DNA of 64,000 nucleotides from Phytophthora colocasiae. Taxonomy: Eukaryota > Oomycota > Peronosporomycetes > Peronosporales > Peronosporaceae. Positions 9,345 through 17,658 of the stretch are shown in pieces. Position numbers and translations under genes: made by a program. How positions within the stretch are numbered: position 1 is the first letter of the stretch; every line of letters begins with the position of its first letter. The stretch is taken from the NCBI GenBank assembly GCA_018806915.1, contig JAGKQI010000073.1, forward strand, positions 496,001-560,000, read 5' to 3'. The notes beneath the pieces were generated by a model. The model saw only the letters and a program-made list of their open reading frames with translations, did no database searches and was not told the origin of the DNA.

Positions 9345-11047
9345 CGTCGGGGACGGCTCGAAAGAGCAGTCGAGCGAGGCCTCCTCCGGCTTTGCTTGAC
9401 CGGAACGGAGAACGCCACTACCATGTGGAGCGGGTTCTCCAGGAGCGGCGTCGCGGTGGGAAGCGCCAGCTCCGAGTGAAGTGGCGCGGGTACCCTGCGT
9501 CGCAGAGTACCTGGGAGCCGATTGAGCGGCTCCAGGTTGATCAGCCCGAAGGCTGTCGCGTGCTGGGAAGAGGCACGGCGGCAGCCTCGTAAATGAATCC
9601 GCGGCTTCTTAGCCGCTGAACGGGGTTGGAACACAGATGTATGTGTTCCATACCCGCGCTCATTGTGAGCGCTGGACTGAGACTCAGTTCTCAGTCGCTC
9701 CATCTTATGATGGAGCTGCCGTTTGCCTACGAGGTGGGCAAACTGGACACGAAGGTCCCGGAGGCGGAGGATGTCCTCCAGGTGATCTTCGTCACGGAGT
9801 TTGTGGTACTCCTGGGTTGACTTGACTGTCAACCGGACCCATTGCCAAAAGAGGTCCTCAGCGTCGACCCACGACGCAGTGTTCTCTGGGAGAACCCATG
9901 GGTAACCCCATGTGGGCTTGAGACCACCCTTAGTCTCAGGCTTCTTGCGAAGCGAGGTGAATTCCTTGAGAGGAATTCGGTGCTGTGCTAGAAGCACGCA
10001 CCTGGCAACAGAGAGGTTGCCTTGAAAGAGAGGTTCTTTCTGAACCAAGGCCCGCTCATAGGCGCCTTTGGAGGTATGGCCCCCTATGAGAGGACGTGGG
10101 TCCTGGAGCTGCTCGAGATACGCAGCAGCTCCCGAGCCTTGATCGGGCGGGTAGTATCCCCGCTGGTGGGCAGAGTCCTCATCGTGTTGATGAGACTCAC
10201 GTGCGACCGTTGGTGCGGTGCGCATTGGCTGTTGAGCAGCCTGAAAGAGCTCTTGCTGCTCATCGAGATCGTTAGTGATCTCTTGGGGCTCGCGGATGAG
10301 CCCCTCCTCCTCATCGGCGTCATCGTCGACGTCGTCGGGGCCGAAGATCTCTTCGAGCTCCCTTCTCCTTGTCATGTCTTGACAAGGAGACTGTGAAGCA
10401 TGACGCTTCTTGGAGTTGGTGCTGGGCACCTTCTCCTCTGCCAGAATGGCCCGGGCGCGTTCGCGCCCTTCAGCAAGTGTCAGATGTCTGACAGGTGGTG
10501 GCGTAGTGTCGCCACCACGGCCGCTGGTGTTGTCGGGAGACTTGGACGCGGTGTCCTTGTCTCCATGGTGCTCCTCCGTGGTTGGAGCACCCGCCGCAGG
10601 CTTGCCCTCGGCGTCGCCGTTGTCGCTCTCGTCGCCCGAGTAGCTGACAAGAGTCGCTTCCTGTTCGGAAGGACTCCAGGAACCGGGACTATGGTCCCTA
10701 TACTCGAACCGAGGATTCGGTCGAGTATCAGGCGGTAGGGACGGAGACCTACTGCGCCTTTGGCTAGGGCTAGCCGTCGCAGCAGTGCTGCTGGGCGAGC
10801 TAAGAGCCCTGGAGGCCACATCGGTGGCCTCATGAAGTGCCGAAGCCTTGCCGCGAGGCTTGGCTGGCGGAAGTTGGCTTTGCAGCCTTCTTCCGTGAAG
10901 ACGCTTGCGCGTCTGGGTTTGCACCCTTTGCAGACATGTTGCTGGGCTTCCAAGGAAGCCTGGTACGCGTTGGCAGTGCGCCCTGTGCTCTGTGAGAGCA
11001 GAAGCCGCAGCGATAAGAGCTGGCGGCAGGTCGATCGATTTCGACAT
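9131..11047 (-). CDS. Long antisense ORF between pol and the 3' LTR of Gypsy element 1
   Basis: ATG 11047 opens 638 codons on the minus strand. The first ~470 lie in the 1.5-kb stretch between the pol stop and the polypurine tract, where the plus strand has no long frame. The product has a basic/Ser-rich N-terminus, a strongly acidic stretch (DDVDDDADEEEG), and a Trp-rich region (YPWVLPENTASWVDAEDL, then FWQWVRL) that looks globular. Below about 9640 the frame runs opposite the chromodomain and is probably not meaningful. Position and orientation suggest expression from a promoter in or near the 3' LTR. Function unknown; extra antisense ORFs are known in some plant Ty3/Gypsy lineages. Confidence 0.55.
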   Translation of the reverse strand: MSKSIDLPPALIAAASALTEHRAHCQRVPGFLGSPATCLQRVQTQTRKRLHGRRLQSQLPPAKPRGKASALHEATDVASRALSSPSSTAATASPSQRRSRSPSLPPDTRPNPRFEYRDHSPGSWSPSEQEATLVSYSGDESDNGDAEGKPAAGAPTTEEHHGDKDTASKSPDNTSGRGGDTTPPPVRHLTLAEGRERARAILAEEKVPSTNSKKRHASQSPCQDMTRRRELEEIFGPDDVDDDADEEEGLIREPQEITNDLDEQQELFQAAQQPMRTAPTVARESHQHDEDSAHQRGYYPPDQGSGAAAYLEQLQDPRPLIGGHTSKGAYERALVQKEPLFQGNLSVARCVLLAQHRIPLKEFTSLRKKPETKGGLKPTWGYPWVLPENTASWVDAEDLFWQWVRLTVKSTQEYHKLRDEDHLEDILRLRDLRVQFAHLVGKRQLHHKMERLRTESQSSAHNERGYGTHTSVFQPRSAAKKPRIHLRGCRRASSQHATAFGLINLEPLNRLPGTLRRRVPAPLHSELALPTATPLLENPLHMVVAFSVPVKQSRRRPRSTALSSRPRRWGLRGLRLGLLTNLLLSNRRRSVSSERVSLRLRVLLVLSMAAKLPLQPTCLVSCASWKTCVSRCRIFMVV

Positions 11048-11106
11048 TAAAGAGAGAAATGTGAAAGGGATTTTCTCTCTTCTCTGATTGGACGAGAGTC
11101 GAATCT

Positions 11107-11119
11107 AAGTGGGGGAGGA
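11107..11119 (+). other. Polypurine tract of Gypsy element 1
   Basis: aagtgggggagga directly precedes the 3' LTR. It is the expected primer for plus-strand DNA synthesis. Confidence 0.85.
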
Positions 11120-11435
11120 TGTAACGGGGTTACATTGAAGAGTGACTTTAGTCACTCTTCCGAAGTGGATACATTTGGTGTGTCACACATCATGGTGACA
11201 CGTGGCAGGTGGCTCCGCAGCCACCTATCACCTTCTATATAGGTTACACTATAGATATCTTTTAGTTTGTATTGCAGGCCAAGCTAACAAGTATCTATAA
11301 TATATTCAGTCTTAAATCTACCTAATCTTTAGTTAGTCTCCCCAAGTCTTTGGGGACCGAGTGAACTGCCGTTCACTAGGAGTTTGTATACTCCAAGCCT
11401 TCCTCTGTGTGAAGTGCTGTGTGACCCCCGTCACA
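11120..11435 (+). repeat. 3' LTR of Gypsy element 1
   Basis: 316 bp, TGTAACGGGG to CCCCGTCACA, apparently identical to the 5' LTR. It is followed by the 5-bp target duplication agcga at 11436-11440. Confidence 0.95.
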
Positions 11436-11936
11436 AGCGATCACCAGATATTGAAAGCTCCTTCCTAAGACTGGCCTTACTCAACTATGGAGGCGCTTAA
11501 GTCATATAGAAGCTCCTGTAAGGTTATATCAAGTCCATGTTCCTGATCTATGTTCTACCGACAGCACAAGAATCGAGGAAAATTTCTTAAGGATATGTCC
11601 ACCACGGTGGATGCTTCAGCATCTTATCTACTCAAGAGCGTGAACTGCACGCTGTGAGCGAAACAAAAGCATCTATATTTTCCTTTTTACCCAGTGAGTG
11701 CGCGTGTGACCCGACCATGGAGAGTGGCGAAGCAGTCTCTCCCCAGTCTTCTCATTGCAGTAGTCCTCATGATGCGGGATCGCAATGGATTATCGTTTCA
11801 AGGCGGTAACCTATGAAATAGAATGCTAATGCATTTGGCAGGATAACAGGTTGGCGGTACTAACAACAGGTGGATAGGGGCCTGGAAGTACTTAACAGGT
11901 GGGTAGTGCTAGAACAACAGATATTAATTATTTTCC

Positions 11937-12644
11937 CGCCATATCCCGCAGCGCCGAGAACTCCCAGCGCCATGAATTTCCACTCAGGGAGGGTCATCTT
12001 CCAGATCCTCGACTTACTGTCCGTCTGCGCAGACTCATTGGTGTCAACTCCACTGGCTTCAGTTTCTTCAGCTTCGACAAACTCCACGTTCGATTTACTA
12101 CTCATTCGCGCTACGGATTGTACGCGTCCACGAGTAGATCTGAACGAGTCCGGGTAAGCTGCTGTCTCTTCCTTGATGGTGTCCTCTTTCGAAACTACTT
12201 GTGCTTGATCTTCTAGAAGACGGCGGTAATGACCATTCGCAACATGCAACAGCTCCTCGTGTGAACCTATCTCTACGATCCGACCGCCATTGTGCACGGC
12301 AATGCGATCTGCGTCTCGGATCGTTGACAACCGGTGCGCCACGATGATTGTTGTACGGTTCGATCCTGACACCAACCGATCCAGAGACGACTGCACGATC
12401 CGTTCGCTCTCCGTGTCCAGTGCACTCGTCGCCTCGTCCAGCAACAGGATCGGGGGATTCTTGATGATAGCACGCGCGATGGCAATGCGCTGCTTCTGAC
12501 CTCCTGACAGCTGAGCCCCTCGTTCGCCCACTTCCGTTGCGAAGTTCTCTGGGAACTCCATGATGAAGTTGAACGCGTTTGCCATCTTGGCTGCCTCCAT
12601 CACTTCACTATCCGATGCATCTGGTCGGCCGTGGCGGATGTTCT
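11937..12644 (-). pseudogene. ABCB-type transporter, piece B (rest of NBD1 and linker), inverted
   Basis: Read on the minus strand from 12644, this 708-bp piece resumes NBD1 exactly where piece A stops, beginning with the repeated 8-bp agaacatc. It carries the ABC signature LSGGQ, Walker [10 protein letters not shown], the H-loop AHRLS, the acidic linker between the transporter halves and the first residues of TMD2 (up to AAGYG). It ends at atatggcg, which is repeated at the start of piece C. The frame has no stop. Orientation is opposite to pieces A and C, so this segment was inverted after two E transposons had flanked it. Confidence 0.92.
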
Positions 12645-13370
12645 GGAAAATAATTAATATCTGTTGTTCTAGCACTACCCACCTGTTAAGTACTTCCAGG
12701 CCCCTATCCACCTGTTGTTAGTACCGCCAACCTGTTATCCTGCCAAATGCATTAGCATTCTATTTCATAGGTTACCGCCTTGAAACGATAATCCATTGCG
12801 GTCCCGCATCATGAGGACTACTGCAATGAGAAGACTGGGGAGAGACTGCTTCGCCACTCTCCATGGTCGGGTCACACGCGCACTCACTGGGTAAAAAGGA
12901 AAATATAGATGCTTTTGTTTTGCTCACAGCGTGCAGTTCACGCTCTTGAGTAGATAAGATGCTGAAGCATCCACCGTGGTGGACATATCCTTAAGAAATT
13001 TTCCTCGATTCTTGTGCTGTGGGAAATAATTAAAAGCTGTTGCGTAGGCACTACATACCTGTTGCTCTAGTCTCAAATACTAATGACCTGTTACAACCAC
13101 TACGATCCTGTTAGTCGACAACAGGATTGCAGCCTAGAGCCTGTTACTCGGATCCGCTCTAATCTCAAGTACTAATGACCTGTTACACGTACTACGTTCC
13201 TGTTAGTCGCTAATGCGCACGAGGTACTGCTAGGATTACAGATAAAACCTTACTTCGAAGAGGTTGCTGAGACTGTTTCTGCATAGCAGTTGTAAAACGG
13301 CTTGGAGGTCAGTGCTAATATCGGTCTCTCTTTTAGGCAAAACTCCTCATAAAACAATCAGCCCAGTGCA

Positions 13371-13496
13371 ATGGGCATTGCTGCGGGGACAACATACAGC
13401 TCAGACAGCTCATATGCTCCCGATAACGACGATTCTGATGCATTCAACTCGGAGATCTCTGAGATGGATTTCGAGTTCGATGTCCCCTCCATCTAA
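13371..13496 (+). pseudogene. Short acidic ORF inside transposon F
   Basis: ATG 13371 gives 41 residues rich in Asp, Ser and Glu (for example NDDSDAFNSEISEMDFEF) and a TAA stop. It could be the start of a lost transposase gene that was deleted when F became non-autonomous. Too short to assign. Confidence 0.25.
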
Positions 13497-13637
13497 TAAC
13501 GTCCATAACGAGGACAAAATATAGAGGGGCGAGATTTCGTTCTTGTTGGAGTACTGTATACGTTCACGGCAGCTCGCAACAACATGTATGAACGTGACGA
13601 ACACATCCACGAAACGCGCTACCAGACACCTCGGCTT

Positions 13638-14288
13638 CGGCTGCTATTTATTATCTGTTGTTTTAGCACTGCCCACCTGTTCAGTACTCCTGATCACTGA
13701 TCACCTGTTGTTAGTACCGCAAACCTGTTGCGTTTCAACAGGTATTCAGCCCTGCTTTGCTGTTAATATGAATAGCTGTCGGTGACGAGCGATCACCAGA
13801 TATTGAAAGTTCCTTCCTAAGACTGGCCTTACTCAACTATGGAGGCGCTTAAGTCATATAGAAGCTCCTGTAAGGTTATATCAAGTCCATGTTCCTGATC
13901 TATGTTCTACCGACAGCACAAGAATCGAGGAAAATTTCTTAAGGATATGTCCACCACGGTGGATGCTTCAGCATCTTATCTACTCAAGAGCGTGAACTGC
14001 ACGCTGTGAGCGAAACAAAAGCATCTATATTTTCCTTTTTACCCAGTGAGTGCGCGTGTGACCCGACCATGGAGAGTGGCGAAGCAGTCTCTCCCCAGTC
14101 TTCTCATTGCAGTAGTCCTCATGATGCGGGACCGCAATGGATTATCGTTTCAAGGCGGTAACCTATGAAATAGAATGCTAATGCATTTGGCAGGATAACA
14201 GGTTGGCGGTACTAACAACAGGTGGATAGGGGCCTGGAAGTACTTAACAGGTGGGTAGTGCTAGAACAACAGATATTAATTATTTTCC
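13638..14288 (+). mobile_element. TIR transposon E, copy III, uninterrupted 651 bp
   Basis: This is the only uninterrupted E copy, flanked by the 8-bp duplication ctcggctt (13630-13637 and 14289-14296) inside transposon F. It differs from copy I by only a few substitutions over 651 bp (for example gcgggaccgc versus gcgggatcgc), so E moved recently. It is plus-oriented and has no transposase. Confidence 0.88.
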
Positions 14289-14768
14289 CTCGGCTTCTCG
14301 TGTTTGTTTGCCGGAGTCACAGAAATTTTCAGCATCACTACGAATTACTGTTGGAAAATCGGTGTAAAAATAGTGCGAAAAATGTTTTAAACAGATAAAC
14401 AGTTGTTATGACAGGCGATAAGGGAGTAATAATGCTACGACAGCAAAGTAGTGCAATAATAACAGATTTTAAATAGCAGCCTTGTGCTGTCGGTAGAACA
14501 TAGATCAGGAACATGGACTTGATATAACCTTACAGGAGCTTCTATATGACTTAAGCGCCTCCATAGTTGAGTAAGGCCAGTCTTAGGAAGGAACGGTTTT
14601 CAATATCTGGTGAACGCTCGTCACCAACAGCTATTCATATTAACAGCAAAGCAGGGATGAATACCTGTTGAAACGCAACAGGTTTGCGGTACTAACAACA
14701 GGTGATCAGTGACCAGGAGTACTGAACAGGTGAGCAGTGCTAAAACAACAGATAATAAATAGCCGCCG

Positions 14769-16449
14769 ATATGGCGCAGTGTACCCTGTAAATGGCTTGC
14801 TCATCGGCGTCTCGATCAAGTTATATTCCGAAACGTACAAGACGAAGCACGAGATGCTACACGACATGCGCTACTACTCGTTGTATCTGGGTATCCTTGC
14901 TGTTGTGTGCTGTGCGGCAATAACTCTGATGAACTACGGCTTCGGTGTGGCTTCGAACCGCCTCGTAGCTCGTGTCCGAGTGGCGACGTACGGCGCCATG
15001 CTGCGGCAGGAGGTCGGGTGGTTTGATCTGACTGAAAACGCACCCGGTGCTCTTGTATCTCGGCTCACGAGTGACTCCGCCGTCCTGCACTCCATGACGT
15101 CCGAAAACCTCAGTCGTGTAGTGGTGGGCGTGGCCACGACAGTCATTATCCTCGCACTTTCGTTCCTGTACAGTTGGCAGATGACGCTGGTTATGACGGC
15201 CGTTGTGCCTCTGCTGGTGGGCTGCAACTTCATGCGGATCAAGAACATGCGAGGACAGGTAAACGCCAAGACGAGCAACAACGCAGACGCGGCAGCAGGG
15301 TCGTTGCTATCGGAAGCCATTGACGCGATCCGCACGATCGCCTCGTTCGGCATGGAACAGTCTCTGACTGCAAGATATACGTCACTCTTGGATGCCTCGA
15401 AGGAGCAGGATAAAATCGCAGGAGTCTCGGGTGGCATCGCCTTCGGTTTATCCCAAGGCGTGTTGTTCCTCTCGCTCTCCCTCATCTTTTACGTTGGAGG
15501 TTACTGGGTCACGAAGGGCACAGTCAACTTCTACGATCTCTTCACGATCATCATGATCTTTATGACTGGGTCCTTCAGTATTAGCATGGCCTCGCAAGGC
15601 TCTGTGGATGGAGAGAAAGCCAAACAAGCCGCTGCTAACGTGTTCAAGATCATCGACCGCGTGCCGGAGATTGACGCCACATCCACCGCAGGAACTGTAC
15701 TACCGAGCATCGAGGGCGACATCCACTTCAAGAAGCTCACATTCGCGTACCCATCCAGACCGAATGCTGCCATTTACCAGGACTACAACTTGTCCATTCG
15801 ACGTGGTCAGACAGTGGCTTTGGTCGGAGCGAGCGGCAGTGGTAAGAGCACCGCCATCGCGCTTCTAGAGCGCTTCTACGACCCGTCGGCGGGTGTTGTG
15901 ACGCTGGACGGACACGACGTGCGCAGCTTGAGTCTGCCGTGGCTGCGTGACCGTATTTCGCTGGTGAGCCAGGAGCCGGTACTCTTCTCCGGTACGATCG
16001 CAGATAACATCGCATTAGGGAAACCAGATGCGACTCGACTGGAGGTGGAGGAAGCAGCTAGAAGCGCCAACGCTTTCGACTTCATCTCGAACTTCCCACG
16101 CGGTTTCGACACGGAGGTGGGTGATCGCGGCGCGCAGGTGTCTGGCGGCCAGAAGCAGCGGATCGCCATTGCGCGTGCCATCCTGCGCGACCCGGACGTG
16201 CTGCTTCTGGACGAGGCGACGAGTGCACTGGACAACGAGAGTGAACACATTGTACAGGCTTCGCTGGACGCCTTGATGGCGCAAAAGCAACGCACGACGA
16301 TTGTGGTGGCTCATCGTTTGTCGACGATTCGGAAGGCGGACGTGATCGCCGTGACACGCGACGGCACGATCGTGGAGCTTGGAAGTCACGAGGAGCTGAT
16401 GCAGTTGAGCGGTGGGCTGTATAGAGGTATGGTAGAACAGCAGGTCTAG
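14769..16449 (+). pseudogene. ABCB-type transporter, piece C (TMD2 and NBD2)
   Basis: The coding sequence resumes after the repeated 8-bp atatggcg (14769-14776) and runs to TAG at 16447-16449. It contains the second transmembrane domain, then NBD2 with Walker A GASGSGKST, Q-loop VSQEPVLF, signature VSGGQ, Walker [10 protein letters not shown] and H-loop AHRLS. Every ABC catalytic motif is intact and no stop is present. In its current place it lacks a start and its own promoter unless transcription reads out from transposon E. Confidence 0.92.
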
Positions 16450-16561
16450 GTAGAACGAAACCCCCTATAGCCACCGAAATTGTCAAGTTCTTGAATTGAA
16501 CGTTATCTCGATGGTTCAGTGCTGGCTTTGGTACTACAGTAGTACTACTACGTAGAGTTCT

Positions 16562-16732
16562 TCAGCATTGGAAAGGCCAGAACAGGAAGTAGCAGACTTT
16601 CTCCTCCTTTCCAGCGGCGGAAGCTTCACCAGTAGCGACTTCGTCGCGTAATCCACGCACCATTGGGGTTGACTTTGTAGCAGCAACAGTGGCTGACAAC
16701 AGGAACGCGAGAATGTAAATGGAAAACTTCAT
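16562..16732 (-). CDS. Short secreted peptide with RXLR-like motif
   Basis: 56 residues from ATG 16732. An N-terminal signal peptide (about residues 1-18, MKFSIYILAFLLSATVAA) is followed by RGLR at residues 26-29 and a KEEK near residue 45. The C-terminus is short, hydrophobic and has two cysteines. An upstream in-frame ATG at 16789 would hide the signal peptide, so 16732 is preferred. The architecture recalls oomycete RXLR effectors delivered to host plants, but the mature part is far shorter than usual and the motif could be chance. It may instead be a secreted peptide of another kind. Confidence 0.55.
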   Translation of the reverse strand: MKFSIYILAFLLSATVAATKSTPMVRGLRDEVATGEASAAGKEEKVCYFLFWPFQC

Positions 16733-16884
16733 CTTCTTCTTTCTTGTTGGTTGTGAGTTGGACACGGCAAATTGTGGAATGAACTTCATTATCTCAACAG
16801 CAGAATTGCAGCGAATTCATGTTATTTCAACTGAAATTATTCTGGAGTAAGCGTAGGGAAAACTACGAACAGATACGGCACATA

Positions 16885-17118
16885 TCAATTGCCAATCCAA
16901 ATAATTGGGTGGCACGCGTAGTCCACAATGCCCAAGAAGGAGCACATTCTCTTCTCCTTCTCCTCCAGACTAATAGCCGCATCATTTCTGGAACTGACAC
17001 TCGAGTCAACGTTGGTGCGAAGGTTCCGCTGGCTCAGATCCATCACAGGCGCTTCGGCTGAAGCGAGTTGCGACGCGTAGGTGGCGACAATAACGCATGC
17101 GAGAAGAATCTTGGACAT
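16885..17118 (-). CDS. Short secreted peptide with RNLR and EEKEKR motifs
   Basis: 77 residues from ATG 17118. A clear signal peptide covers about residues 1-22. RNLR follows at residues 31-34, an acidic/basic EEKEKR at 52-57, and a C-terminus with two cysteines. The spacing of signal peptide, RXLR and EER-like element fits the oomycete effector layout better than its neighbour at 16562, about 150 bp away on the same strand. Both end in a short Cys-containing tail preceded by EEK, so they may be distant duplicates. The very short effector domain is unusual and no function can be assigned. Confidence 0.6.
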   Translation of the reverse strand: MSKILLACVIVATYASQLASAEAPVMDLSQRNLRTNVDSSVSSRNDAAISLEEKEKRMCSFLGIVDYACHPIIWIGN

Positions 17119-17658
17119 CTTGAGTTGGAGAGGAAAGTGCGCAGTTTGAGAGTTTTTTGGAAATGAACTCTTACCACTTTGACTGCGTTGAGTCCTTGCT
17201 GCAAAGTAGAAGTTCATTCAGACATTCAAGATGGTCATAACCACCTACTTCTCATTGTTCGATAGACTTTATCCAAGGCTGATGAAAAGAATCATCCAGT
17301 TTCTAAGGACAAACATTTATCCACAATTACACACGGTCAAAATGCGTTCCAAGAAATCCACAAGTCCCTCCCGTGCCGTTAGTAGGCATTCTGTAAGACC
17401 AAGACACCAGCGAACAAATCCATCCAATCGACCACGAAACATTAACGCAACGCCAGCTACCAGTTGTGGCCCAAAACGTTGCGGCCACTGATGATGTTTT
17501 GTCCATTTCATCCGAAATACAACCGGGCTAGAACGAAACCAAGCCTTCTCGTAACCCCACGACATGTTCCGTGATGCCAACAGTAAGCTTAAGCTTGTAC
17601 TTCCCGAGACACAGGAGGCATTAGAGTGCCTTCGTCCACCACATAGTCACAGTGGAGC
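17119..17658. other. Intergenic, no convincing gene
   Basis: Frames of 86-87 codons exist on both strands (17231-17491 and 17317-17580), but neither has a recognisable domain or signal. The region separates the secreted peptides from the 3' end of the SR-protein gene. Confidence 0.4.

Larger units (their letters stand above)
4473..9592 (+). pseudogene. Pol of Gypsy element 1 (PR-RT-RNase H-IN-chromodomain) with two frameshifts
   Basis: The pol frame opens at 4473 after an in-frame stop and overlaps gag by about 55 nt in the -1 frame. In order: aspartic protease (LIDSGAS near 4700); a repeat-rich spacer; reverse transcriptase (YFDD near 6615); RNase H from about 7000; integrase with an HHCC zinc finger near 7700 and a DDE core (VSDRDPRF, QTDGQTERVNR); a low-complexity linker; and a chromodomain (VKWRGY near 9480). 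One extra G in the run at 6956-6958 shifts the frame between RT and RNase H. A second shift near 8355-8375 separates the integrase core from its C-terminus. As read, the protein is broken; sequencing error is the alternative. Confidence 0.9.
3123..11435 (+). mobile_element. Ty3/Gypsy LTR retrotransposon with chromodomain and an antisense ORF
   Basis: Two 316-bp LTRs (3123-3438 and 11120-11435), a primer-binding site, gag, pol in the order protease, reverse transcriptase, RNase H, integrase, chromodomain, and a polypurine tract define a full-length 8313-bp element. The 5-bp target duplication agcga is at 3118-3122 and 11436-11440. Integrase after RNase H and a C-terminal chromodomain place it with the chromoviruses of Ty3/Gypsy (established knowledge). 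About 1.5 kb lies between the pol stop and the 3' LTR and carries a long minus-strand reading frame. The LTRs appear identical, which implies recent insertion, yet pol has two frameshifts. Confidence 0.95.
2968..11936 (+). mobile_element. TIR transposon E, copy I (651 bp), split by a Gypsy element
   Basis: Left part 2968-3122 and right part 11441-11936 add up to 651 bp once the Gypsy element and its 5-bp duplication are removed. The ends are imperfect inverted repeats sharing the core TATCTGTTGTT, then AGCACT and CCCACCTGTT. Subterminal ACCTGTT/AACAGGT motifs alternate with AGTAC. No transposase is encoded, so the copy is non-autonomous. It is flanked by agaacatc on the left but cgccatat on the right; each matches one flank of the other E copy (12645-14768), the signature of an inversion between the two. 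The 8-bp duplications suit hAT-, Mutator- or KDZ-type transposition; the superfamily is not settled. Confidence 0.85.
13021..14482. mobile_element. TIR transposon F, related to E, with a nested E copy
   Basis: F is about 803 bp once the nested E and its duplication are removed. Its ends (gggaaataatt on the left, CTGCTATTTAAAATCTGTT reading in from the right) resemble the ends of E, so it belongs to the same superfamily. Subterminal ACCTGTT-type motifs recur between 13060 and 13215. The only coding trace is a short acidic frame at 13371-13496, so F is also non-autonomous. Confidence 0.75.
12645..14768 (-). mobile_element. TIR transposon E, copy II/IV, inverted and split by transposon F
   Basis: Parts 12645-13020 and 14491-14768 together make one E in minus orientation (about 650 bp), closely similar to copies I and III. 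Its two ends abut gatgttct (reverse complement of agaacatc) and atatggcg. In other words, it carries one flank from each of two original insertion sites, reciprocal to copy I. Transposon F interrupts it with an 8-bp duplication tgtgctgt (13013-13020 and 14483-14490). Confidence 0.83.

Noticed and set aside
12645..13020. Separate solo fragment of E
   Set aside because: Together with 14491-14768 it makes one complete E interrupted by F, shown by the duplication tgtgctgt, so it is not an independent truncated copy.
17231..17580. Short ORFs on both strands between the secreted peptides and the SR gene
   Set aside because: No signal peptide, domain or codon bias; overlapping on opposite strands.
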